From contig CM071587.1 of assembly GCA_036426205.1 (NCBI GenBank), positions 1 to 64,000 of the forward strand: a stretch of DNA of 64,000 nucleotides, read 5' to 3'. Both the position numbers and the translations under genes were made by a program. Below the pieces are notes generated by a model. The model searched no databases. It had not been told where the DNA came from and was given only the letters and a program-made list of their open reading frames with translations. The stretch's first letter is position 1. Each line of letters opens with the position of its first letter. Below, in pieces: positions 42,750 through 55,071 of this stretch. Source of the DNA: Ascaphus truei. Its lineage: Eukaryota > Chordata > Amphibia > Anura > Ascaphidae.

Positions 42750-45010
42750 CAAGACAATACAGGTGTTTATTGCGAGGCTGTAATGGTACTTTTATTACAT
42801 TTAACACATTCCAGAGAACACATTGTACTTAAAGCAAACATCCTCCCAGAATCCCCTGTGGTTTTATTTACAGGATTGGAGGTCGGAAGGTTATTTACAG
42901 GATGGGAGGTCGGAATGAGATGAACCGCGTCGTTCCCCAGTTTTTGAGATGCTGGTGAACTTGTAGATTGTCAGCTCCATGGGGCAGAGGCCTCAGCTTG
43001 CCTTAACATATATGTGGGAGTTCCCTGGAGTTAAAAAATAGCTGAGCTCACCAGGACGATATCCGGTAAAAAGATCCCACCCAATGGGACTGCGGCTTTA
43101 AAGGAGCAGTTATAGCTGAACCGCATTAATTTCAGCTCTGGAGACCCCCTGCTTCCAGAGATATGTTCCTCGGTCGGGATCCTTTGAGACTATATAACTC
43201 AGGTATGGAATAAAAAAAGATAACATCCAACAATCCTCGCCTGGTAATGGGCGGGAATAGAACTATAGTACAGTTTATCGAGTCTGACTATTGCCCAGAC
43301 GGTATCGGCCATCACCATCAAAAATATATATGGAATCAAAGCAATAAGCAATCAGGTCAAAAAAGATATAATCCTTCATTACAGTCGCATAGCTGTACAT
43401 TGTTCATATTGTGTATGTATTGTCCGATCGGCTCAGTACTGTCGTGTCTTTACAATGTTGCATTTATATTGTAACTTTACTGCTAATTTCTCTGATTGTG
43501 TATAAGTGCGGTATACGCAGGAGCGAGGTTATGCAAGGTGTTATTGGGCGAATGTTTCTAAGCGTATTGTGAAATACGGTACAGTGGGGAAAACTCTTCT
43601 GCTGTCACATCTTTGTTATGAAATGCTGGGTGTTGTTGTTAGTTGGCTTCACCACACCTATATTTATTAGAGGAATGTCACCATGATTAGAGAGTTATTA
43701 TCGGAGGAGGATTCTTGGCCTGACATGGTGGGACATGTGCCAAACTGCTCCGAGTGTGCGTCTCACGAAAGGGAAAGAGTGCAAATACTCAACGTGTACA
43801 GTAGATCACGAGGGACAAGTTATAATTGTATTGTTAAGCTGCATCCACATTTTGCGCGTTGGCAGGAGGGAAGAGTGGAAATGGGGGAATTTCTCAACAA
43901 AGTCCAAATTTGTCGTGAAAAAGTCACGTTTTAGAATATTCGCGAAATTACAGATTTTGATTCAAAAATTAAAAAGGAACAGGTAAATATTTGAACATTG
44001 GAGGGTGACATGGAATCATTTGTGAATATTGAAAAATGCATACATTTCTTTTCAGAAAAATGGGAGAGAAAATAAAAGTAACATCGGCAAAATTAGGAAA
44101 ACGAAAAAAAAAAAACCCGGCAATGTGAATTTCTACACATTTGCTGATTTCTGTGGGGTAGGGATTTACATTATTGTGATATCTCTACCAAAAGTTAAAT
44201 TGGTGCACACGGAGATACTGCCCCAAATTGCGATCCTTTCATATGATGTACACATTCCTCACGTCCTAGAGAACAGTCGTTAAACAGATGTACAGATCTG
44301 TGCCGCGGGTGTCTCCCAAAAATAACGGATTTACCAAAAACTAAATGTTATCCGCAAAGATTGCGGCACTTTGGTGAGATGCGTCTCGTTATAACTCGTT
44401 ATCTCTCCTAATTAAGGGCATCATGCAATATGATCACCTGAACACTCGAGCTATATGGAATGACCCCCTAAATGTGCCGCAATACACACTTTGCGTAGAT
44501 ATCTTATAGTTATTTTCCGATATCTCTCTCTCAGCAACATCGGTCAATTCTGTCCAGATTAGCCTTTTTTTTAATAAATTGTGTCCTGCATTTGGGTTCC
44601 GGTGGCAAACATCTTACAGTCATTTATTACGCAGGGGAAGATTCTTTGTCCCAAATTATATTTATATGTAGGTGTTACCTCGAATTATTAATGTACAACG
44701 CACAATATTTAGTCGGCTGCTTGTTCGACTCTTACATTTTTGCTCCCAAAATATCAATCAAAATAGGATATAAATGTGATTAATTTTTAGTGGAATTGGC
44801 TGTATATGTAAATAGTTATTTTATTTGTCACTTAACCTATGAATGTCACTGCAGGTGAATATCAGTCTTAAGTGTTTGCTCTTCTTTTCATGAGTTAGCG
44901 TCATGAATGGGAAGAAAACCCAGAAAAACAATATTTTATGGGCGATACCATGGAATACCATTGATTTCTCTATCATCACGCTACACACATTATCTGCTGG
45001 ATGTGCTAGG
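42750..45010. other. Upstream of copy B, no gene recognised
   Basis: Exon 1 and the promoter of copy B should lie here or beyond, but I cannot identify either. 43.0-43.2 kb shares phrases (gagctgaaccgcattaatttcagc) with 56.3 and 62.6 kb. 43.5-44.9 kb shows no repeat I recognise. Confidence 0.4.
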
Positions 45011-45011
45011 A

Positions 45012-45198
45012 CAGGGGGGCGGGGGGCAAAATTCCAGTCTTCAAGGGCCACCAACAGATCTCATTTTAAGGATATCCCTGCTTCAGCACAGGTGGCTCAA
45101 TCAGTGGCTCAGTCAACAACTGTACCACCTGTGCTGAAGCAGGAATATCCTAAAAACTTGACCTGTTGACCCTTGAGGACTGGAGTTGGCCACCCCTG
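45012..45198. mobile_element. hAT-like MITE upstream of copy B
   Basis: Starts CAGGGGGGCGGGGGG, ends GGAGTTGGCCACCCCTG, flanked by tgctagga and tgcttagg. Same family as 39299-39463, with the TGCTTCAGCACAGGTGGCTC core. Confidence 0.75.
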
Positions 45199-45199
45199 T

Positions 45200-45960
45200 G
45201 CTTAGGATGTTGCTTTGTATACCTCAGCATTAGATGATTATGACGAGTAGGTGACATATGTCATTAAATGAGACTGAAGCATTCTGCAGCTAAAAATGTA
45301 TCACATAGACAATAATAAACAACAACTACTGTAAATCATGTCATTTGTGGATTTCAACAAACATTAGTATCCTGACAGTACAGCACGCAGAACTAACAAG
45401 ACACAAAGACTAAATCTATGGTAACCATTCACCATTACCGACGTATTTCTCTGGGGCAGAAGACTTTCAATTTATCAATTGTCTGTAAAAATAAAACCGA
45501 CCATAAAGAACTTCTCACTACTCACCCGCCATGCTGTCTGTTCTGCTTCTGCTCGAGTGATTACTGTAGATGCCAAACAGTGAGACTGGATCTTGGGTTG
45601 GATATTTCCCCGACTTATATCCTAAACCACAGGTCTTCCTCATTCACAATCCTTTAGAAATGCAAATGAGATGGCAGATTTGTCATAATTGTTTTTTTGG
45701 AACTGGCATTTTCTCATGCAATACACTTATATTGTTATTGCTCAAGGTTGGGAGTGAGCAGGTGGGATGGGTTCCATGCACAGCCTGTCTGGTTACATGC
45801 CAAGAAGGATTACTCAGGTACAAAATTCCTCATGCCTGAATGTGGTGCTGATGCAGAAATAGTATCAGAGGCCACTGGATGCAGTGACCGATTAGATGTG
45901 TCAAGGAGGAAATATCAATTAGAATATTGTAGGTGTTGGGAAGCTGCAGGCACAGAACCT
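45200..45960. other. No gene recognised
   Basis: No exon or repeat that I can name. Confidence 0.4.
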
Positions 45961-45961
<1 letters not shown>

Positions 45962-46016
<55 letters not shown>

Positions 46017-46140
46017 CCCACCACACCACACCTCTCTCTCTTCTCTTGCTCTTCTCTCTTCACACTCTCTTCTCCCTCTCCCCTCTTTCTTCTCTCTCTT
46101 TTCTTCATCTCTTCTCTCTTGTCTTCTCTCTCATGGTGGT
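45962..46140. repeat. (CA)n followed by CT-rich tract
   Basis: CA dinucleotides from about 45963 to 46015, then TCTCTTCTC-type polypyrimidine to about 46130. Confidence 0.9.
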
Positions 46141-46243
46141 TGCTAGCGGATTTGCATACAATTTTTTCTGTAAATAAAGTGAACAGTTCGCGGACAGAAT
46201 ATTGACACATTCTATCTCTACTCTCCCCTTCTGTGCTATAGTT

Positions 46244-46345
46244 CATTAGTTACACAGTTACACAGTTACACAGTTACACAGTTACACAGTTACACAGTTA
46301 CATAGTTACATAGTAGATGAGGTTGAAAGATGCTGCAGTTGCTTT
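46244..46345. repeat. (CAGTTACA)n and LINE-tail phrase
   Basis: An 8-bp tandem (CAGTTACA) changing into catagttacatagtagatga ggttgaaa, a phrase typical of the 3' end of amphibian CR1/L2-type repeats. Confidence 0.7.
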
Positions 46346-46379
46346 AAGGAAATATCATTAGCTAAGCTACCGATCTATT

Positions 46380-47790
46380 GTCAAAGATCCTGTTTCCCCC
46401 CTAAGGGGCATTGCTATGGGGTCTTCTTTTGCGCCGTCTTACCCAAACTTTTTTATGGGTATGTGGGAATCCACTTTTTTGTCTGGAGATTCTAATCCCT
46501 TCAGGGATCATAATATTTTTTTTGAAACATTGATGACTTGATTTTTATTTGTGAGGGTGAATTATCCACACTTCATTCATTTATTGATTTCATTAACCAC
46601 AATAACCTTAATCTCACATTTACATTTGAACAAAATATCAACCAGATTCATTTTTTAGATATAGTGCTTTATGTTGATATTCACTCTAAAGTTCAGACAG
46701 ACATTTTCAGAAAAACTAATGCTAGGAATACTTTCTCCCGAGCTAACATGCAATCACCCACCCTCACTAAAAAGAGGAATCCCAAAAGGACAATTCCTTC
46801 GTTTACGAAGGTTATGTTCAACCGAGGAATCGTTTGAAGTACAATCATTAGATTTGTCTAAAAGATTTGCCCTTGGAGGTTATCGAGAAATTGATATTGC
46901 TAATGCATATAATTGCGCCAAATCCATTAAAAGACAAGATTTATTAACCACAAATAAAACGCATGACAAAGGGAGACATCAAAAACATAAATTTAATATG
47001 CAAGCACCGCTGTTCATTACCCAACATAGCCGACAGGCCAGTCAAATAGGGACCATCTTCCATAAACATTGGAACGTCTTAAACTTGGATAGATAGTAAA
47101 AATACAGTAGATTTGGGGGCTAGTTTTGCCTTCAAAAGGGCTAAATCATTGGCTCATCATCTTTCACCGAGCTTCTTTTGATCAGAATCTGATAAGATAC
47201 AGTACAACATTTTGGAAACATTTGTGGGTTCTTTGAATGGGGTAAATGTACTGTATGCCGTTATGTAGCACCTATGAAAAAGGTTTATTTCAAATCTGAT
47301 CATCATTACCATAAAATTTCCAGTTTCATTAATTGCAATGCAACACATGTTGTATAGTACAGTATCTAACATGTGGTTGTGGAAGGGGTTATGTGGGAAG
47401 GACTATTAGGCCCCTCAAGGTTAGAATGATGGAGCACATCAGATCTATTAAGAACAAGGATGTTCTCCTTCCTGTAGCTAAACATTTGAACAATTGCCAT
47501 TTAGGTGACATCTCCCAATTTAGATTCACAGGTATTGAACATATACCTGTCCCAGTGCAGCAAGGGGATGGGTTAAATCTCCTCAATCGCCGGGAAATCT
47601 ATTGGATGCATAAAATGGACACGCAATCTCCCATGGGAATTAATACAGAATGGGACATTAAACATTTTTTTTATGAAAGATCATTATCTCCGTCTTGTGA
47701 ACCTGGAGGCTGGTGTCCTTCTCACTGCTCTTTTCATGGGTCATCTTTGGTAATAGCTGTGGTATTTTTCTGAGTAATATACAGGACTAC
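46380..47790 (+). mobile_element. Penelope-like element remnant (RT plus GIY-YIG)
   Basis: In three frames: RGIAMGSSFAPSYPN (RT motif) at about 46407-46455, NIDDLIFIC (catalytic Asp pair) near 46525-46550, GQFLRLRRLCSTEESFE near 46790, and a GIY-YIG domain with CGCGRGYVGRTIRPLKVRM and EHIRSI at 47.37-47.46 kb, followed by LLNRREIYWMHKMDT. This is the Penelope/Neptune layout. 5' part missing, frameshifted. A second copy is at 50290-51570. Confidence 0.82.
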
Positions 47791-47799
47791 TTGTATGAT

Positions 47800-48120
47800 T
47801 TTGTCAGTATATTGTGCAATTATTGTTTTATATGACATAATAAGACACTTTCTTACTATTTAGTTATGTTTGATTAATTTCCATTAGGAGTTACAATGTT
47901 GTTGTTTTTTCTCCAAAATTGTTACATTCGCTTTCGTTTTTCAATATAGATATCGTGGTCAGTCTAAATATACATTGATGCCATGCTGGATTGTATTTCC
48001 ATTGATAGTTTATCTTTTAGACACAGTGAATTATGTATAACATCTTTCAGTTTTAGGTTGAAATCTTATTTATATATGTTATTTTGTTATTAGTTTTATT
48101 ATGTTTTTAAATATTCACTA
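47800..48120. other. AT-rich 3' flank of the Penelope remnant
   Basis: No coding signal; may be its 3' UTR. Partly missing from the second copy. Confidence 0.4.
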
Positions 48121-49650
48121 ATTCACTAGCGGGCTCTCTATAGGTTGCTCCGAGGGGGGGGGGGGCAGGCTGCCATCACACACAGGGTTCAATAACGGAT
48201 AAATGTGTGCCCCGTTTGTTTACCTGGGAACACACTGATTCCAGCCTTTCCGGCGGAGCGGTTTCTATTTAAGGTGGCGCTTTACCTGCAGACTATACAG
48301 TACTCTTTGATAAAGCGCCAGGTAACGGCTGGAAACGCGTCAGAGTGTGCCTACAGTTCCTGGATGGGCACCGTGCTACAATAAAATGTTGTTATTTTTT
48401 CTAACATTGATCCTTGGCTCCAGTTCTCCAATTTTTGCAGCGCTTCATATCGACCCTTTTTTTGCTTCCATGAAAATAAATTCCTTCCTGACTCCAAATA
48501 TTGGCAATCAGATTACTTCCTGGACCAACATCCTTCCCATGTTTACTTATTTGGTATATCCCTGTATACCTTTCCTTTCTAACAAGGTGTCAAAACTTTT
48601 TTGGAACATATCTATTGTATCTGCCATCCCAGTCTCCATGGTTAATGAATCCCACATTGTAACTGCCCTTACGGCAGGGATGGAACACCCCTGGGCGCTC
48701 CCCTGATCTGGTGCGCTGGGCCCGGCAGCGATGGTGATTGACGGGTCAAGTAACTGCCGCGCAGCTCAGTGAAAAGAGGGGGGTGGAGTCAGTCAGAGGG
48801 CTGAGGGCGGAGCTAGTTTGAGGACTGGGCCAGAGCTAGTCAGATCCCTCCTGTATATTGGTTTGGGGGTGGGGGGTGTCTGTGTGTGAGTGTCTGTATG
48901 AGAGACTGTCTGTGTGTGAGAGATTGTCTTGGTGTGAGAGAGTATCCGGGTGTGAGAGAGTGTCTGGGTGTGAGAGAGAGACTGTGAGTGAGAGAGAGAC
49001 TGGGTGAGAGAGAGACTGTGGGTGAGGAGGAGTCTGGGTGTGAGAGAGTCTTGGTGTTTGCGAGTGAGTGTCTGTGGGAGAGCGGGTCTGTGGGAGAGAG
49101 TGTCTGTGTGTGAGAGGGAAGGAGGTGGGTATAGCACGGATGTGTTTCTCAGAGTACATATCGTATAATAGCATAACACACAGTTTGGATAATAGTGCAG
49201 TGTCCCTCTGTGTGAGAGAGTGACTGTGTGTGAGTGAGAGAGTGTCTGTATGAGAGAGTACATACCGTATAATAGCACAGCACATAGTTTGGATAATAGT
49301 GCAGGGTCCCTCTGTGTGAGAGTGTCTGTGTGTGAGCGAGAGTGTCTGTGTGTGAGAGTACATACCGTATAATAGCACAATGATTGAAGAGTAGAGCAAA
49401 GGAGCACTGCTACCAGAAGTAATCCTGAAGGAACAAATATCACGGGCACACTCCAAAAATAAAACTGAGGGTGTTTAATGCATGAGCTCACAGTGAAATG
49501 AACATAGCCAACGCACCAACGCGTTTCATCCCATTGGACTTTATCAAGGTGTAATGTGAAAACATACCTTCTCCTAGATACAGCCACCATTTCGCGCCAA
49601 AAGTCCCGCAGGGCCGCAACGCGCATGCGCACCAGTGACGCGTGGTGTGG
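48120..49650. repeat. Repeat module, first partial copy
   Basis: G run near 48155, ctggaaacgcgtcagagtgtg near 48330, a conserved 400-bp stretch, a GTGTGAGAGAGTGTCT-type minisatellite at 48.86-49.37 kb, then the left arm of the inverted repeat found complete at 52.9 and 59.1 kb. Long minus-strand ORFs are minisatellite products. Confidence 0.75.
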
Positions 49651-50280
49651 CTGTGAGCCAATGGGGAGGGGAGGCTTTGGGAGGAGAGGCTTCGGGGAGT
49701 GGGGAGGAGTGTGGAGTGAAAGCAGCACGAGTGCCTGTCTGTGTGTGTGTGAGTGCGTACGTGCCTGTCTGTGTGTGTGTGTGTGTATGTGTGTGCCTGA
49801 GTGCGTGAGTGCCTGCCTCTGTCTGTCTGTCTGTGTGTGTGTGTTGCTTTACTTACCCGGGGAGAGTAGCGGGTCCCTCCGCTCAAGCCACGCCCCCCTC
49901 CCACTCCTGCAAACCTCCCGCTCCGGCTCCCGCTCCCTACAGACCGCGTATCGCGGTCTGTGTATGTCAGCGCCCTGCCTGTCTGCAGTGCGGGCGCGCT
50001 GACTCTGGGAGCGGGGCCTTAGCCTTACTCAGTCTCTCTTATGGTGGTCTGTTTTGGGGGTCTTATAGTCCAAAGTACAGCAGAGAGCGTGTGAGCGAGA
50101 GAGTGTCTGTGTGAGCGAGAGAGTGTCTGTGTGAGCGAGAGAGTGTCTGTGTGAGCGAGAGAGTGTCTGTGTGAGCGAGAGAGTCTGTGTGAGCGAGAGG
50201 CAGACAGAGTGTGTGCTGTGTTACGAGAAGTGTCTGTGTGAGCGAGAGAGTGTCTGGTATGACAGGAGAGTGGGTCGTGG
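49650..50280. repeat. GT-rich minisatellites and GC-rich repeat
   Basis: TGTCTGTGTGTG-type repeats at 49.73-49.85 kb, a perfect small hairpin cagaccgcgtatcgcggtctg (49940-49960), then the gtctgttttgggggt phrase and an 18-bp type GTGTCTGTGTGAGCGAGA tandem at 50.08-50.3 kb. Confidence 0.7.
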
Positions 50281-50289
50281 TGAGGAGTG

Positions 50290-51570
50290 TCTGTGTGAGC
50301 TTTTTGTTCTGGAGATTCTAATCCCTTCAGGATCATAATATTTTTTTTGAACATCGATGACTTGATTTTTTATTTGTGAGGGTGAATTATCCACACTTCA
50401 TTCTTTATTGATTTCATTAACCACAATAACCTTATCTCACATTTACTTTGAACAAAAATCAACCAATTCATTTTTTAGATATAGTGCTTTATGTTGATAT
50501 ATCACTCTAAAGTTCAGACAGACATTTTCAGAAAAACTATGTCTAGGAATACTTTCTCCCGAGCTAACATGCAATCAACCCACCCTCACAAAAAGAGGAA
50601 TCCCAAAAAGACAATTCCTTCGTTTACGAAGGTTATGTTCAACCGAGGAATCGTTTGAAGTACAATCATTAGATTTGTCTAAAGATTTGCCCTTGGAGGT
50701 TATCGAGAAATTGATATTGCTAATGCATATAATTGCGCCAAATCCATTAAAAGACCAAGATTATTAACCACAAATAAAACGCATGACAAAGGGGACATCA
50801 AAACATAAATTTAATATGCAAGCACCGCTGTTCATTACCCAACATAGCCGACAGGCCAGTCAAATAGGGGACCATCTTCCATAAACATTGGACGTCTTAA
50901 CTTGGATTAGATATAAAATACAGTAGATTTGGGGCTAGTTTTGCCTTCAAAAGCTAAATCATTGGCTCTCATCTTTCACCGAGCTTCTTTTGATCAGAAT
51001 CTGATAAGATACAGTACAACATTTTGGAAACATTTGTGTTTCTTTGAATGGGGTAAATGTAACTGTATGCCGTTATGTAGCACCTATGAAAAGGTTTATT
51101 TCAAATCTGATCATCATTACCATAAAATTTCCAGTTTTCATTAATTGCAATGCAACACATGTGGTATGTAACAGTATCTAACTGTGGTTGTGGTAAGGGG
51201 TTATGTGGGAAGGACTATTAGGCCCCTCAAGGTTAGAATGATGGAGCACATCAGATCTCATTAAGAACGGATGTTCTCCTTCCTGTAGCTAAACATTTGA
51301 ACAATTGCCATTTAGGTGATCTCCCAATTAGATTCACAGGTATTGAACATTACTTGTCCCAGTGGGCGAGGGATGAGTTAAATCTCCTCAATCGCCGGGA
51401 AATCTATTGGATGCATAAAATGGACACGCAATCCCCCTGGGAATTAATACAGAATGGGCATTAAACATTTTATGAGATCATTATCTCCTCTTGTGAACCT
51501 GGAGGCTGGTGTCCTTCTCACTGCTCTTTTCATGGGTCATATTTGGTAATAGCTGTGGTATTTTTCTGAC
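50290..51570 (+). mobile_element. Penelope-like remnant, second copy
   Basis: Follows 46480-47775 closely but with many single-base deletions, so no long frame survives. Starts within the RT core and reaches the end of the GIY-YIG region. Confidence 0.8.
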
Positions 51571-51589
51571 ACTTTCGTTACTATTTAGT

Positions 51590-52880
51590 TATGTTTTTGA
51601 TAAAATTCACTAGCAGGCTCTTCTTAGTTGTCGATGGGGGGGTGGGGGGGGGGGGCGGGGGGGGGGGAGAGACAGGCGTGCCATCACACACAGTTTCAAT
51701 AACGGATAGATTTGTGTCCCGTTTGTTTACCTGGGAACACACTGATTCCAGCCTTTCTGCGGACGTTTTCTATTGGTGGCGCTTTACCTGCAGACTATAC
51801 AGTACTCTTTTATAGCGCCAGGTAACGGCTGGAAACGCGTCAGAGTGTGCCTACAGTTTCCTGGATGGGCACCATTCTACAATAAAATGTCATTATTTTT
51901 TCTAACATTGATCCATGCCTCCAGTTCTCCAATTTTTGCAGCGCTTATATCACCCTTTTTTTGCTTCCATGAACTAAATTCTCTCCTGACCCAAATATTG
52001 GCAATCAGATTACTTCCTGGACCAACATCCTTCCCATTTTTTACTTATTTGGTATATCCCTGTATACCTTTCCTTTCTAACAAGGTGTCAAAACTTTTTT
52101 GGAACATATCTATTGTATCTGCCATCCCAGTCTCCATGGTTAATGAATCCCACATTGTAACTGCCCTTACGGCAGGGATGGAAACATTCCTGGGCGCTCC
52201 CTGATCTGGTGCGCTGGGACCGGCAGCGATGTGGATTTGACGGTCAGTAACTGCCGCGCGCCACTCAGTGAAAAGATGGGGGTTGGAGTCAGTCAGAGGG
52301 GCTGAGGCGGAGCTAGTTGAGGACTGGGCCAGAGCTAGTCAGATCCCTCCTGTATATTGGTTTGGGGGTGGGGGGTGTCTGTGTGTGAGTCTTTATAAAC
52401 TGTCTTGTGTGTGAGAGATTGTCTTGGTGTGAGAGAGTATCGGGGGGGAGAGAGTGTCTAGGTGTGAGAGAGAGACTGTGAGTGAGAGAGAGACTGGGTG
52501 AGAGAGAGACGGTGGGTGAGAGGAGTCTGGGTGTGAGAGAGTCTTGGTGTTGCGAGTGAGTGTCTGTGGGAGAGCGGGTCTGTGGGGAGAGTGTCTGTGT
52601 GTGAGAGGGAGGAGGGTGGGTATAGCACGATGTGTTTCTCAGAGTACATATCGTATAATAGCATACACACAGTTTGGATAATAGTGCGGTGTCCCTCTGT
52701 GTGAAGAGATGACTGTGTATGAGTGAGAGAGTGTCTGTATGAGAAGTACATACCGTAATAGCACAGCACATAGTTTGGATAATAGTGCAGGGTCCCTCTG
52801 TGTGAGAGTGTCTGTGTGTGAGTGAGAGCGTGTCTGTGTGTGAGTGAGAGTGTCTGTGTGTGAGAGTACATACCGTATAA
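51590..52880. repeat. Repeat module, second copy (start of large duplication)
   Basis: Counterpart of 48120-49370, including the G-run at 51635-51670, the aacgcgtcagagtgtg phrase and the GTGTGAGAGAG minisatellite. Continues without a break into the inverted repeat. Confidence 0.75.
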
Positions 52881-52885
52881 TTGCA

Positions 52886-53465
52886 CATTGATTGAAGAGT
52901 AGAGCAAAGGAGCACTGCTACCAGAAGTAATCCTGAAGGAACAAATATCACGGGCAAACTCTAAAAATAAAACTGAGGGTGTTTAATGAATAAGCTCACA
53001 GTGAAAAGAACATAACCAACACGTTTCATCCCACTGGACTTTATCAAGGTGTAATGTGAAAACATACCTTCTCCTAGATATAGCCACCATTTCGCGCCAA
53101 AAGTCCCGCAGGGCCGCAACGCGCATGCGCACCATGACCGTCGCACCACTGTACATCTCTCATGTCCAAACCACTCACCCGGCACACATGAGATGTCACA
53201 GTGGGCGACACGTAACTGGTGCAATGCGCGTTGCGGCCCTGCATGACTTTTTGCCAAATGGTGGCTATATCTAGGAGAAGGTATGTTTTCACATTACACC
53301 TTGATAAAGTCCCACGGGATGAAACGCATTGGTTGGCTATGTTCATTTCCCTGTGAGCTTATTCATAAACACCCTCAGTTTGATTTTTGGAGTGTGCCCG
53401 TGATATTTGTTCCTTCGGATTACTTCTGCAGCATGCTCCTTTGCTCTACTCTTCAATCATTGCTT
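52886..53465. mobile_element. Large inverted repeat, about 250-bp arms
   Basis: Left arm from gaagagtagagcaaaggagc to gggccgcaacgcgcatgcgc; right arm from gcgcgttgcggccctgca to gctcctttgctctactcttc. Contains atgaaacgcattgg/ccaacgcg phrases. A foldback element; second copy at 59128-59690, single arm at 49380-49630. Confidence 0.8.
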
Positions 53466-54245
53466 CTACACATCAGGACTGCACGCAGTGGAACTACTAT
53501 CCATCATTGGTTTTCTGGACTTCAAGATACCCCGAAGGGCAGCCAATGGGCAATAGCCCTTATATTAATTCCTCTGACCCTGTATTGGGGAAGCTTATAT
53601 TTTAAGAGGAGTGTGCATTTTGACCAAATCTGCAGTAGTCTGGCTGACTGACCGCTAGGTCTTTATTTTGCCCCCCCTTAAATTCGTATTACCTATATGA
53701 CCTTATGGATAATCATAGTGTTTCCATCTCCATCATTTCGTCAATACTATGATATTTTTCAACACAGTGTACACACTGATATTGAGCATCATTCTCCACA
53801 CACTCACGTATAATAGCACAGCACCCATTGGAATAATAGTGCAGGGTCCCTCTGTGTGTACACCTGTTCAAGACAAATGATCTCTCCTAAACCCTGGTGT
53901 ATATATAGGTGTAATATACCTGAAGAATCACATCTCTGCTTCATTGTTACATCTCACAATGCACCTTTCTGTGTCTCTCCTCTTATCTCCTCTCTGGGGA
54001 GAAGTGTAGGGGTTGGAGGTCTCTGAAGTGTTTGCAGATTTGGGTTAGTCCAGGTTATTGTTTGTAAAAGTCTTATATTCAGGGAAATTCAATTGTCCAC
54101 AGACTTCTTTCAATTCCTCGCATTCCCTGGGCTGGATGTTCTGTATTAGGATAATTAATCTTGCTGACCCCTTCACAATAACCCTATTCTGCATTCAAGC
54201 TTATAACCCACACCTCACTGATTCATGGCTGCACAGTTTCACCAT
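53466..54245. other. Spacer of large duplication
   Basis: Repeated at 59.69-60.48 kb. No coding signal. Confidence 0.5.
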
Positions 54246-54246
54246 A

Positions 54247-54870
54247 TTACTCAATCTCTCTTATGGTGGTCTGTTTTGGGGGTGTTATAGTCCAAAGTAC
54301 AGCAGAGAGCCTGTGAGTGAGAGTGTGTGTGTGAGTGAGAGTGTGTGTGTGAGTGAGAGTGTGTGTGTGAGTGAGAGTGTGTGGTGAGTGAGGTGATGTG
54401 GTGTGGAGAGTGTGGTGTGTGAGTGAGGGTTGTGTGGTGAGGGTGTGTGTGAGTGGAGTGTGTGTGTGATGGAGAGTGTGTGTTGTGAGTGAGATGTCTG
54501 CGTGAGTGAGAGTGTCTGCTTGAGGAGTGTCTGCCTGAAGTGGAGAGTGTCGCGTGAGTGAGAGTGTCTGCGTGAGTGAGAGTGTCTGCGGGAGTGAGAG
54601 TGTCTGCGTGAGTGAGAGTGTTGTAGTGAGGGTGTGAGTGAGAGTGTCTGCGGAGGAGTGTCCTGCGTGAGTGAGAGTGTCTGGGTGAGTGAGAGCGTCT
54701 GCGTGAGTGAGAGTGGTCTGGTGAGTGAGAGTATGTGTGAGTGAGCGTGTGAGTGAGTGAGTCAACTGAGGAGCATTCAACGTGAGCGAGAGTTGTCTGC
54801 GTGTGAGAGAGAGAGCTGTGAGTGTTTGTGAGTGTGTCTGTGAGAGTGTTTTTGTGTGAGTGAGTCTATG
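54247..54870. repeat. 18-bp minisatellite GTGTCTGCGTGAGTGAGA
   Basis: Starts with ctctcttatggtggtctgtt, then GTGTGTGTGAGTGAGA units shifting to GTGTCTGCGTGAGTGAGA units, with many single-base irregularities. Second copy at 60481-61100. Confidence 0.85.
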
Positions 54871-55071
54871 GGGTCATTCACTAAACTTCGATACATTCAG
54901 TTGATGCCGAGCGGGTTTGCATTTTCTTTCCGCACTATAAAAAAAACGTGTGTCAAAGGGTATTCTCCCCAAAAATCCCCATTATTTAAAGTTCGGTAAA
55001 AAAAATAAATTAAACATCGAACTACCCAGACTGATCGCACGACTCGATTCGTTGCTTAAACTGCAGCCTGA

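Noticed and set aside
48793..49728. 311-codon minus-strand ORF rich in Ser, His, Thr
   Set aside because: Minisatellite translation; not conserved in the duplicate copies at 52.3 and 58.5 kb beyond repeat content.
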